The notes below the pieces were generated by a model. It did no database searches. It had not been told where the DNA came from and saw only the letters and a list, made by a program, of their open reading frames with translations. Below are positions 54,270 to 64,000 of a stretch of DNA of 64,000 bases, piece by piece. A program made the position numbers and the translations under genes. The stretch spans positions 293,925,782 to 293,989,781 of the forward strand of contig OX465600.1 in NCBI GenBank assembly GCA_950022295.1. Reading direction: 5' to 3'. Every line of letters starts with the position of its first letter. Positions within the stretch are counted from its first letter, which is position 1. This DNA is from Bromus sterilis. Its lineage: Eukaryota > Streptophyta > Magnoliopsida > Poales > Poaceae.

Positions 54270-57200
54270 ATGCCAAGAGCGAACATGCCGCCTCCAGAGA
54301 ACCCTATCCTTGGGGAGGCTGTAGCCGCAGTGGCTCAGGGCACAGCTGCGATCCTTCAGATGCTGCAGAACCAGGGTGCTCAGAGGAATGATCGTCCATA
54401 GTACACCACACTGCAGCAGTTCCTTGCGATCAGCCCCCCCAGGTTCTCCGAGGCTCGAGAACCGCTGGAGGCGGATGACTGGATCGCTGAGATCAAGAAG
54501 CACTTCAGTGCCAACGCCGTCAGACCCGTCGACTACGTCACCTTCGCCTCCTTCCAGCTTCAGGGTGCCGCAGGCAGTTGGTTCTCGACGTACAAGGCCA
54601 ACAAGGGTGATGCAGAGATCACGTGGGACGACTTCGTCAAGGATTTCAGAGATGCTCATATTCCCAGTGGTCTGATCGAGAGGAAGCGCGAGGAGTTCTT
54701 AGCTCTGAGGCAGGGGGACAGGTCTGTGCAGGAGTATAACCTGGCCTTCGTCAGGCTTGCCAGGTATGCTCCAGAGGAGGTCTCGTCAGAGGTCAAGCGC
54801 ATTGCCAGGTTCCGCGGTGGTCTTGCCCCGGACATCAAGTATGCGCTCACCTTGTCCACACCAAGCCTGTTCTCAGAGTTCGTCGACCAGGCTATCAGAC
54901 AGGAGTCAACTGAGGCAGAGCGTTCCACAGAGAAGAGGAAGCAGAGAGAGCACAGTTCAGCAGTGATGGTCCATAAGAAGGCCAAGTCCTGGGTTACAGA
55001 GCCACAGCCTCAGCCGCAGCGCCAGCAGTTCCAGCAGAGGGGGGCAGTTGTCCGCACTTTTGCCCGCCCTCCCGTCCCAGTGCAGCACGGACCTCGCTCT
55101 ACTCCACCCTCCGCGAGGCCGCCTTCTCCACAGGGCCAGCCCAGGCCAGAGATCACGTGCTTCAAGTGTGGCAAGCCGGGCCACAAGTCTCCACAGTGCA
55201 CCGAGGCTCGTCACGCCAGGCTGCCTCCGCCCCCACCTCGCTCTACACCGAGCAACGCGATGGTGCGGGCCCAGCCACGAGCGCTCAGGGTGAACAACGT
55301 CACCTTGGCAGATGCACAGCAGTCGTATGAGATTGTGCTTGGTAGGTTACTCGTGTGTTCAGTTCCAGCGCCAGTTTTGTTCGATTCCGGAGCTTCTCAT
55401 TCTTTCATGTCCAAGTCCTTTGCTCGCTTTCATGGGTTTCAGTCAGAGATGATGGATTCACCTTTGGCTATTTCTGCACCGGGTTCCAAGATGAGCTCAG
55501 CTGTCAGAATTCTTGATGTGCAGATTCAGATTCAGGGTCTTCTTTTCCCAGCATCCTTGATCTTGCTTCCAAGTTCCGACATTGATGTCATTTTGGGCAT
55601 GGATTGGCTTGTCAAGTACAAGTCCAAGATTGATTGTCCGTCCAAGACCGTGTTGCTGACACACGATTCAGGCGCAGAGATTTGGTACACTTGTGGCTCG
55701 ACAGTGGGGTCAGCACAGTTGTACGCTCTGAACGCTGGAGTTGCTCCATTGATCGAGGAGGTCAGAGTTGTTCGAGAGTTCCGAGATGTCTTTCCAGAGG
55801 AGTTGCCAGGTATTCCACCCGTGCGTGCTATTGAGTTCATGATCGAGCTAGAACCTGGTACACAGCCGGTATCTCGGCAGCCTTACAAGATGTGTCCAGA
55901 AGAGCTGATTGAGTTGAAAGAGCAGTTGGTGAAGCTTGAGAAGGATGGGCTCATTCGTCCGAGCACTTCTCCTTGGGGTGCCCCGTGTCTTTTTGTGAAG
56001 AAGAAAGATGGTACTAGCCGGTTGGTTCAAGACTACCGTGGTATCAACAAGATGACGATCAAAAACAAGTACCCTTTGCCCAACATCAATGACTTATTCG
56101 AACAATTGCATGGAGCAAAGGTGTTTTCAAAGCTTGATCTAAAGATGGGGTACCACCAGATTCGTGTCCGTGAGGAGGACATTCCCAAGACATCCTTCCG
56201 CACTCGCTATGGCCTGTACGAGTTTACGGTCATGACGTTTGGCTTTTCAAACGCACCTCCGACGTTCATGAGGGCCATGAACTATCTCTTCCAAGAGTGG
56301 CTAGACGTGTTCGTGCTCCTCTACCTCGATGACATCCTTGTCTTCTCCAAGTCAGAGGCTGAGCATGAGGAGCATCTCAGGTTGGTGTTGCAGAAGTTGA
56401 GAGATCACCAGTTTTATGCCAAGTTCTCCAAGTGTGAGTTCTGGATGAATAAGGTCAACTTCCTTGGCCATGTCATCTCCTCAGAGGGCATTGCCGTTGA
56501 CCCAGACAGAGTCCGGACGATTCAGGATTGGACTCCGCCGAAAAATGTCAAGCAGCTAAGGAGCTTTCTCGGACTTGCCAGCTATTGCAGGAAGTTTGTC
56601 GAGAATTTCTCCAAGATAGCAAAGCCGATGACGGAGTTGTTGTGCAAGGGCAAGAAGTACTCTTGGTCACAGGCTTGCCAGGCAGCTTTTGATGAGTTGA
56701 AGCTAAGACTGACCACAGCTCCGATCCTTACGGCGCCAGATGAGTCACAGCCGTTTCAAGTTTTCTGTGACGCCTCGTTGAATGGCCTTGGCGGAGTGTT
56801 GATGCAGGGAAGGAATATTGTGGCTTACACCTCCAGACAGTTGAAGCAGGCTGAGAGGAATTATCCAACCCACGATCTTGAGCTAGCTGCAGTGATTCAT
56901 GCGTTGGTTACTTGGCGACACCTCCTCCTAGGGAGGAAGGTTGATGTGTTCACCGATCACAAAAGCCTAAAGTACTTGTTCACACAGCCTAACCTGAACT
57001 TGAGGCAAAGGAGATGGCTCGAGACTATTAGTGAGTACTCTGTGGATATTCAGTATACGCCTGGCAAGGCGAATGTCATAGCCGATGCGTTGAGCCGCAA
57101 GGGTGATTGCAACAGTGTCCAGGTGCAGAAGATACACCCTGATTTGTGTGAGGCATTTCGAAGGCTAAATCTCGAGCTAGTTCCAGCAGGCTATCTAGCC

Positions 57201-58658
57201 AACCTTGTGGTAGAGCCCACTATCCGTGAGAAGATTCGTGAAGCTCAGTCGGGTAGCTTGATGATTCAGAAAGTCAAGAGGGGTGTTGCCGCCTCAGTTC
57301 CGAAGTACGGTTGCTTTTCAGCGCATAATGACGGCACCGTGATGTTCGAGGAGAGAGTTGTTGTTCCCGAAGAAGGAGGTCTCAGAGAGGTCATTTTGAA
57401 GGAAGCCCATGACTCAAAGCTGTCTATCCACCCGGGTAGCACCAAGATGTATCAGGACCTCAAGCAAAACTTTTGGTGGACTCGTATGAAGCGGGATGTT
57501 GCCCGTTTTGTCGCCCAGTGTGATGTGTGCAGGAGAGTGAAGGCACAGCATCAGAAGCCTGCAGGGCTACTTCAGCCAATTGAAATTCCAGAGTGGAAAT
57601 GGGATCACATTGAGATGGATTTCATCACAGGTTTTCCTCTGTCGCAGAAGAAGAACAATGCCATCTTTGTTGTCATTGACAATCTCTCCAAAGTTGCCCA
57701 CTTCTTCCCAGTGAAGAACTCCATTTCTGCAGCTCAGTTGGCGGATTTGTACACCGCAAGAGTTGTGTCCTTGCATGGCATTCCCAAGAAGATCAGTTCA
57801 GATAGAGGCAGCCTATTCACCTCCAAGTTCTGGCAGGCCTTCCAGAAGGCGATTGGTACGACAGTCTTGTTCAGTACCGCGTATCACCCTCAGACCAGTG
57901 GGCAGGTTGAGCGTGTGAATCAAATCCTTGAGGACATGCTTCAGGCATGTGTCATCTCGTTTGGCATGAAGTGGAAAGAGTGCTTGCCGTATGCTGAGTT
58001 CTCTTACAACAACAGCTATCAGGCAAGTCTGCAAGCAGCGCCGTTCGAAGTCTTGTATGGTCGCAAATGCAGGACACCTTTGAACTAGTCCGAGACAGGC
58101 GAGAGGCAGCTGTTCGGTCCAGATGTGATCGAAGAGGCAGAGGACAGAGTGAAGATTGTCCGGGAGAACCTAAAGGCAGCACAGTCTAAGCAGAAGGCCT
58201 ATTATGACAAGAAGCACCGTGGTGTTGACTTCAAAGTTGGTGACTTCGCATACCTCAAAGTGTCTCCACTTCGGGGCACTCACCGCTTTGGGATCAGAGG
58301 CAAGTTGGCTCCTAGGTTCGTTGGTCCATTCCGCATCCTAGAGACTCGGGGACCTCTCGCGTTCCGCCTCGAGCTTCCAGACAACTTGGCTATGGTGCAT
58401 GATGTGTTTCACCTGTCTCAGTTGAAGAAGTGTTTCAAGCAGCCAGACCAGGCAGTGGATTTGGGTGAGATCCAGCTCAGTGCAGATCTTTCTTACTCAG
58501 AGCGTCCAGTCCGTGTTCTTGACTCGTCCGAGCGAAAGACTCGCAATAAGACCGTCAAGTTCCTCAAGGTGCAGTGGGCACATCACTCGGAGAAGGAGGC
58601 AACATGGGAGCGTGAAGATCATCTCCGTTCTGAGTATCCCGAGATTTTTCTTGGTTAG
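54270..58658 (+). pseudogene. Ty3 chromovirus Gag-Pol with two TAG codons
   Basis: A single frame of 1462 codons from ATG 54270 (MPRANMPPPENP), interrupted only by TAG at 54399-54401 and 58086-58088. Gag domain lies at about residues 50-250. The CCHC zinc knuckle CFKCGKPGHKSPQC is at 297, the protease FDSGASHSFM at about 372, the reverse transcriptase YLDD box at 685 and RNase H FCDASLNGLGG at 833. The integrase zinc finger spans 1046-1088. The catalytic acidic residues are at IEMDFITG (1115), SSDRGS (1177) and GQVERVN (1213). The tail has VKFLKVQWAHHSEKEATWER, a chromodomain-like end that in this lineage steers integration to heterochromatin. All catalytic residues are present; only the two stops break the frame. 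Confidence 0.92.
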
Positions 58659-58694
58659 ATCTCGGGACGAGATCCTGTGTTGGTAGGGGAGAGC

Positions 58695-60893
58695 TGTAAC
58701 AGCCCACATGTAACAAGCTAGCAAACACCATGTAATTTACTTCCTCTGTTGGATTTGTAACTTGGCATGGTGGATGTGTATGTCATTTCATGTGATGATT
58801 TAAATTGGCATTGAGATTGGAGTCATGTTGGGTTGTTTTCTTTTGCATCCAAAGTGGTTCAAGAAGGGCATTGGGGGAATTTTCCTTGTTGCATGCTCAC
58901 TCTTCTTGACCCCAATTTTGGCCTAGCCATTTCTTTTGCCTTTGCAAGGGTTTTCAAATCCTCAAAGCATTTTTGCCATCATCAAAAATAGAAGCTCTAG
59001 TTCAAGTGATTTTTGAAATTCAAATGAGATCACACTTTTGTTGTTGCCAAAAATGCCTAAACCATTTTTAGAATTTGAGGAATAATGCAAGGATTAAGAA
59101 TTTCAAGCTCATGGAATTTTGAACCTTCTGTTCTTCTCTCAAAAACTCCCCAAATGCCTTTTCTATTTAATTTTAATTAGATTTGGTACTGTTTGAATTT
59201 TTGGGGAAGTTTCTCTGCATCCAAAATTATGCAACCAATTTTGTATGATCTGGCTTGAGACAAGGAGTTTTTAAAAATATATTTCATATATTTTATCTCC
59301 TTTTTCCCTTTTCTTTTCCTTCTCTTTTCTCCGCAGGAATTCTTTTATTCAAAAGGGCCTAACCCTTTTGATTTCTCCCTTTCCAGCAAAGCCTGGCCCA
59401 TCTGGGCCTCTGGCATCCCGCGTCCCAACCACTTTCCAGCGAAGCGGTACGGGAGGGGGGCTCGTGCGCCGTTGATCTGGAATCAGGCGGCGTGGACAGA
59501 CCGCCTTTCCACGTCGTCTTCCTCCCCCTCTCACAGCCGACGCCGGCATCGACGTCGACGCCCGTCGACGTGGCTGGAGGGAGTCCCCCCTTATATTCCG
59601 CGCTCCCGAGCTCAGGAAACCCCCTAGGATTCCATTCCTCCCCACTTTTTCCGCCGCCGCCGCCGCTCGTGCGAGATCCCCTCTCCCCTGTTCCGCCGGA
59701 CGCCATGATTCCGGTGAGGAATTCGCCGCCGCCTCGCCTCGATTCCTCGGACTAGCATCTGTTCCGTGCCATCCGTGGCCTCACCTTACCGTTTGCTTCT
59801 CGCAGGCATCAGGGAGAGGCTGCTGAACGCTCCCGCGACGACGACCTCGCCTCCGACCCCGTCTGCTTCCCCGTTGCCGTCGACCTCCTTCCTCCGTCCG
59901 CTTTGCGAGTCGTCAACGACCACCCCTAGGTGAGCGAGACGACGTCCACCTTCCTCCTCGTAGCAGTAGCAGTAGGTTCCGCGCGTGTGTCCGCGCAGTC
60001 GTCCGCTGTGGAACGTTCTGTGGTGCCGCCGGTGAGGTCCGTGACCCCGGCGTGGTCTGGACAAGGGCGTGCGTGTCGTGGCCGCGTCCAGGTCACGCCT
60101 GTGACCTTAAAGATGATAGCTTGGCGCCTTCCCTAGGAGTTTGCACGTTTTCTGAAGTTCACTGAAGGCCGTGGCCGCAGAGTTTTCCGGTGAGGCTCGC
60201 GTCGCCGTTGCTGCGGCTCCGGTGCCTCGCAGACCAGGAGCGGGTAGCTGGATATGCCCTCTACGCGCTGCACCTTACCGTCCAGTCGCCGGCGTAGCGT
60301 AGCAGTGGTGAGGTTCGACGCCGTTCCGCGCCGTGCACTGTCGGGTCGGGTCTCTGACGAAGTTCAGTGCACGGGTGCGTTTGGGGTAACTGCGTTAGCC
60401 CCCCTGTATGTGCAGAGAACGATTCGCAGTGCAGTGGCAAGGGAGACTTGCTCGCGCCAGGGAGACCTGGGTTCGAACCTTGGCTCGCCCCCCCCCCCCT
60501 TTTCTTTTGATTTTACTCCGAGGCTGACAGCCGGGGCCCTCACGTCAGTGAGTGGGCTGCCCGTGGCCAGTAGGCCGAGTCCCGTGGGCCAGTTGAGTGG
60601 GCTCGGTCCAGCCGGGCCGTGGAGTGGAGTTGGGCCCCGAGCGCCCGAGGCTGGCCCATGCGCCAAGTCCCTCCTTTTTCTTTTTTATTTTATTTTTCTT
60701 TTCTGTTTGAATTCAAATTTGAATTTTCATTCAAATTCAAATCTGTTTTTGAACAACTTTTGCATTCATGGGCATGCCTTATATGATTTTGGGGTAGCTT
60801 GAGCTACTGACCAACATGGTGAGGTCCATTTTTGCATCTGACCCCTTTCAAGAATTGAAGTGTGGTTATTTGCAAATAAGCCCCTTTCTTTTC
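58695..60893 (+). mobile_element. Right LTR, truncated after 2.2 kb
   Basis: Starts TGTAACAGCCC and follows the left LTR up to the position equal to about 51073, then breaks into unrelated sequence (AATAATCCTAGAC). About 2.5 kb of LTR is missing, including the region with the acidic exon-like stretches. Confidence 0.9.
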
Positions 60894-62809
60894 AATAATC
60901 CTAGACATACAGGCTTTTTACAGAACCAATACAGAGCCCTCCCTAATTTTTCTCAGCCCCCCTGAATTTCAACCGGGATGGCCCACCTCACTCTCCTTCT
61001 TTCCAATCACTTTTTGCCATGTCAGCCTGTAAACAAACTCAGCCCGTAATTGCCTGTATGTGTAGCGTTACTCCGAGTGTTACATAGAGTGTGTACGTCA
61101 AACAAGTGTCGCGTCGGTATTTCAGTTGCCTTTTTATTTCTTTATTGCAAACAAATACTGCAATCCTGTCCATATCTTCCCCAATTACCATTTGTGACTT
61201 CACTTTCGCCCATCGGAACTCACAAGCTATATTTTCAACATTTCGATTATGTGCTTTCATGCACATTTTGTTCGATAAGGGGAATAGGTTAATATCACGA
61301 CGATACCAATTACACCTAGCTTCTGCACCAACAAAATGTCTAAAGACATCCAGGATGCACACAGAGATAAAGGAAAAACAAAAGCCTCGTCACGATGTAC
61401 AACCAGTCACAACAGAAGTACTCTAACCACTATCGAATACAACACCCGTACTACAAAGTAGGCTCTCCAAAAGTAACGCCTCCAAGAAAGAAACAATGCA
61501 CAAGCGTGTTGTCGTCGCCCGATCGAAGATATTGGGTTTTCACCTCGGAGAAAGGCCGAGTTTTCAAAAACAATGCTTTCGGAAAGACCATTGCCAGGCA
61601 CAACAAATGAAGGCCAGACCTTAGATTTTCACCCTGAAAATCATGGATCGTTACTCAAGGATCACCACCAAAGATGCAGCCCACCTGTGTTGCCACCCCC
61701 GCTAGCCAAGGCTGCTGCTACAAGTCACCGAACACCCGACACACAGGGAGAACCTGTGCTGCATTGTCTTCAACGCACCCAACACCCTCTCTACCAAAAC
61801 TAACCTCTGATCGCAACCACAATGTCATTCTACATATCTACCAGTTCCCATGGAAATCTATAAGAAAACATGTCCCATGGTATCGACCAGAAGACAAAGC
61901 TTCGCGCCTCGCCCAAAAAGGGTGTGCACAACCACATCAATTCCGCTTTAGATATCCAATAGTATCTTGTGAACAATTGTGAATATCTTCGAGAGAAAGA
62001 ACGGAACTCGACGGCAACCCCAATCAAGCAAGACTTGGTGCATACATTACTTGGTGCTTGAAGAAAATTAGGGCCAAAAAGCCACCTTTATTCTGGTCGA
62101 TCTAGCAATCCCCACACCAGCGGCCGACTCCCGACGATCCACGATTGAGTGGGTGGACCTCCAGCTCAGACAAACCCAAAGTTGACCAAACCGCTTCCTC
62201 CACCAAGCCTCACAACCGGCACGTGGCGAGCACCTCACATCAGATCTGAGCGCGCTCGACCACTAACCAGGCCTAGTTCACCAGAGCCCTGTCCAGCAAG
62301 GACATTGGCCGCCCCCATGGAACGTTGTTGGTGGTTGGGAAGCCATCCTCAGTGGTGAAGAGCTCCTTCAGCGGGAACTTGGCTGACACTAAGGCCGCTA
62401 TGAGGTGAGGTCGCATGCGTCCCTGGCATCAGCATCATCGACCCAACCACACGCGCCTCCGCCCGCTACTGAGTCTCCATCTCCGGTCGGCGGGGGCATC
62501 CAGTCGCACCACGGCGTTAGCTCGCCCTGCGACCTATCGCCAACTAAAGGAATGCCACGTCGCCGTCTCCGGATCCAACAGGGCTTCGCCGCTGCGGAGC
62601 CTCCGACGGCGGAGAGACGAGGGTTGGCCGTGGTAGAGTTCTAGCGACGAAAGGATTCACCTCCGAGTCACCAGGGAGGGTGATGCGGGGGTCACGGGAA
62701 GAATCGTTTTCTACTCGCGATTCATGCACATATCACTATATCTTGCCAAATTTCACTACAACTCACCCCAGCGAACAGAGTGTTTTAATATTTCAAAAAA
62801 GAATGCTTA
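60894..62809. other. Unassigned, repeat-like sequence
   Basis: About 1.9 kb between the broken LTR and the Harbinger end. Short frames on both strands carry no motif I recognise. 62140-62700 is GC-rich and may be the edge of another element. No promoter or RNA gene seen. Confidence 0.4.
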
Positions 62810-64000
62810 CAACATCTCCAGCCGCGCCCCCAAGAGGCCCCCAAGCCGGCGCTATTTGTGCCGGTCGGACGAAATTCGCCCTTCGCACCCCCAGGGGCCC
62901 AAATAGCGCCGGATTGGGCCAAAAGTGAGTCCGGCGATCCCAAGCCGCCCCCAGCGCGCTGGGGGGCTCTTGGGGGAGCCGGATGAAACGAAACAACTCG
63001 TGGGACCGCGGTGTCGGCGATAGAGGACGCTTGTCCCGCCGTTTTCCTCCCTCCCACCCCGCTGCTCTCGCCATTTCCTCCAGATTTACCCCAATGTCGC
63101 CGAAGAAGACGGGATATGTGCCCCCCCGCCGCGCCGATGCACCACCGCCGGCCCCCAAGAAGAGGAAACAGAGAGACCCCAAGCCCAGGCCGGACGGTTT
63201 CACGGACAGCGAGTGGAAGGCTGACGTCGACCGCCGCTCGTGGTCGACAACCGACCGGCGCAGGAGGCTCAACGTGACGATAGTCCGGGACGATACAGAC
63301 GTCGCAGAGAAGAACCTGGAGGCCATCCAAGAGGCGGCGACGGCGGAGGCAAAGCTGGAGGCCATCCAAGAGGCGATGGCTCGGGCGAGCGGCGCGCCGC
63401 TGTTCCGCCCCCAACACAGCAGAGCGTCGCCTCGCCCACCGCCGACAACTTCTCGCCATCGATCCCTTCGGCATGGGGGGCGTACACGTCGTCGCCTGAC
63501 CACAGCGGATTCGACCCTAACCTCGCCTCCCCGCACGCAGCGTCCGCCCTACGACCAGCTTCGGTCGCCAACTCGCCGGCATATGCGTCCTGTCCATCGC
63601 TGTCCCTGCGCCGCGGAGCCATCCCCTACGCAGTGGAGATGGAGGACATCATCACCGCCGGCTCCTAGGCGTACGCCATCGACTGCGCCGGCTTCACCCA
63701 GGAGGGAGATGGGGCCGAACACGGGGGCGTCGAGGAAGAGACCCAGGACACCGAAGAAGAGACCCAGGAAGTGTCGGAGGAGGAGCAGGAGCAGGCCGCC
63801 GCGAAAGGAAAGAAGAAGAGAAAATACGGCGAGGTTCCGCTGAACCGCGTCAAGTGGTTGCCCAAAGAAGACGAGTTCCTGGCCGAGGCATGGAAGACGG
63901 TGAGTTTGGAACCCATCACCAGCGCCAACCAGAACGACAACACGTACTGGACGAGGGTCAAGGCGGCGTTTGATGAAAGGAAGATGGTCGTTCCCTATTT
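62810..64000 (+). mobile_element. PIF/Harbinger element, left part
   Basis: TTA at 62807-62809 precedes CAACATCTCCAGCCGCGCCCC, the kind of end seen on grass Harbinger elements. Inside is an ORF1-type Myb/SANT gene on the plus strand. The right end and any DDE transposase are outside the window. Confidence 0.6.
63094..64000 (+). pseudogene. Harbinger ORF1 (Myb/SANT-like), broken
   Basis: The frame opens MSPKKTGYVPPRRADAPPPA at 63094 with a basic stretch (KKRKQRDPKPRP) that may be a nuclear signal, and an EAIQEA repeat. Near 63400 the family reading passes to another frame (VASPTADNFSPSIPSAWGAY). It meets a TAG at 63666-63668 and continues AYAIDCAGFTQEGDG, an ETQDTEEETQE repeat and a basic KGKKKRKYGEV. 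It then enters the SANT-type domain (RVKWLPKEDEFLAEAWKTVS, NDNTYWTRVKAAFDERKMVV) up to the window edge. ORF1 proteins assist the Harbinger transposase in binding DNA and entering the nucleus. One frameshift and one stop make this copy non-functional unless there is an unseen intron. Confidence 0.65.

Larger units (their letters stand above)
48868..60893 (+). mobile_element. Tekay/Del-type Ty3 chromovirus with giant LTR
   Basis: Left LTR 48868-53582 (4715 bp), primer binding site 53587-53598, gag-pol 54270-58658 and purine tract GGTAGGGGAGAG at 58682-58693. The right LTR (58695-60893) matches the first 2.2 kb of the left LTR and then stops. The polyprotein has the Ty3 order and a C-terminal chromodomain-like tail. 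The LTRs are very similar by eye, so the insertion is fairly recent. Because the right LTR is cut, no target duplication can be tested. Confidence 0.9.

Noticed and set aside
62785..63536. Minus-strand frames of 229 and 247 codons
   Set aside because: They run opposite to the recognised Harbinger ORF1 in GC-rich DNA and contain no family motif.

Overview
The window is plant nuclear DNA, very probably from a large-genome grass of the Triticeae (wheat, Aegilops or barley group) or a close Pooideae relative. The evidence is the content: deeply nested LTR retrotransposons, a Copia LTR opening with the BARE/WIS/Angela-like TGTTGGATATGTGCCCTAGAG, Athila-type and Tekay/Del-type Ty3 elements, a CACTA transposon carrying a Ptta/Transposase_24 gene, Stowaway and PIF/Harbinger elements and a Helitron. 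Almost all coding capacity belongs to transposable elements. There is one good host-gene candidate, a small secreted peptide at 37396-37802.

Region 1 (1-33767) is one CACTA (En/Spm) element on the minus strand. Its outer end, with a CACTACTGG terminus and TTTGCCGTCTG subterminal repeats, is at 33447-33767; the other end lies beyond position 1. Its two genes survive as broken exons: the TNP2 tail at 31314-31815, and the Ptta-type second gene at 31133-31177, 11729-12498, 859-1032 and 1-784. The element was invaded repeatedly: (a) a non-autonomous Athila-like gag-protease element (1131-9135) with an odd internal duplication; (b) a partial Copia element (9136-11728); (c) an Athila-like element with gag and pol (12499-31132, target duplication ATGAC), itself split by (d) a young, nearly intact Copia element (14383-22665, target duplication CATGC).

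Region 2 (33768-48867) is mixed, lower-copy sequence. It holds a broken tandem duplication (33893-38280 against 38358-40745) whose first unit alone keeps a Myb/SANT-like pseudogene and the RALF-like peptide gene. It also contains two Harbinger elements, a Helitron recognisable from its paralogous empty site, a possible hAT-like repeat with a 918-bp internal tandem duplication interrupted by a solo LTR and a Stowaway MITE, LINE fragments in both orientations, and possible exons of a decayed gene.

Region 3 (48868-64000) holds a Tekay/Del-type Ty3 chromovirus on the plus strand. It has a 4.7-kb left LTR, a 1462-codon gag-pol frame broken by two TAG codons, and a right LTR cut at 60893. About 1.9 kb of unassigned sequence follows, then a PIF/Harbinger element with a decayed Myb/SANT ORF1 running off the window. 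The retrotransposon genes act together in copy-and-paste mobility (Gag particle, protease, integrase, reverse transcriptase/RNase H); the CACTA and Harbinger genes are cut-and-paste transposases or their DNA-binding partners. No DNA-transposon gene in the window is complete.
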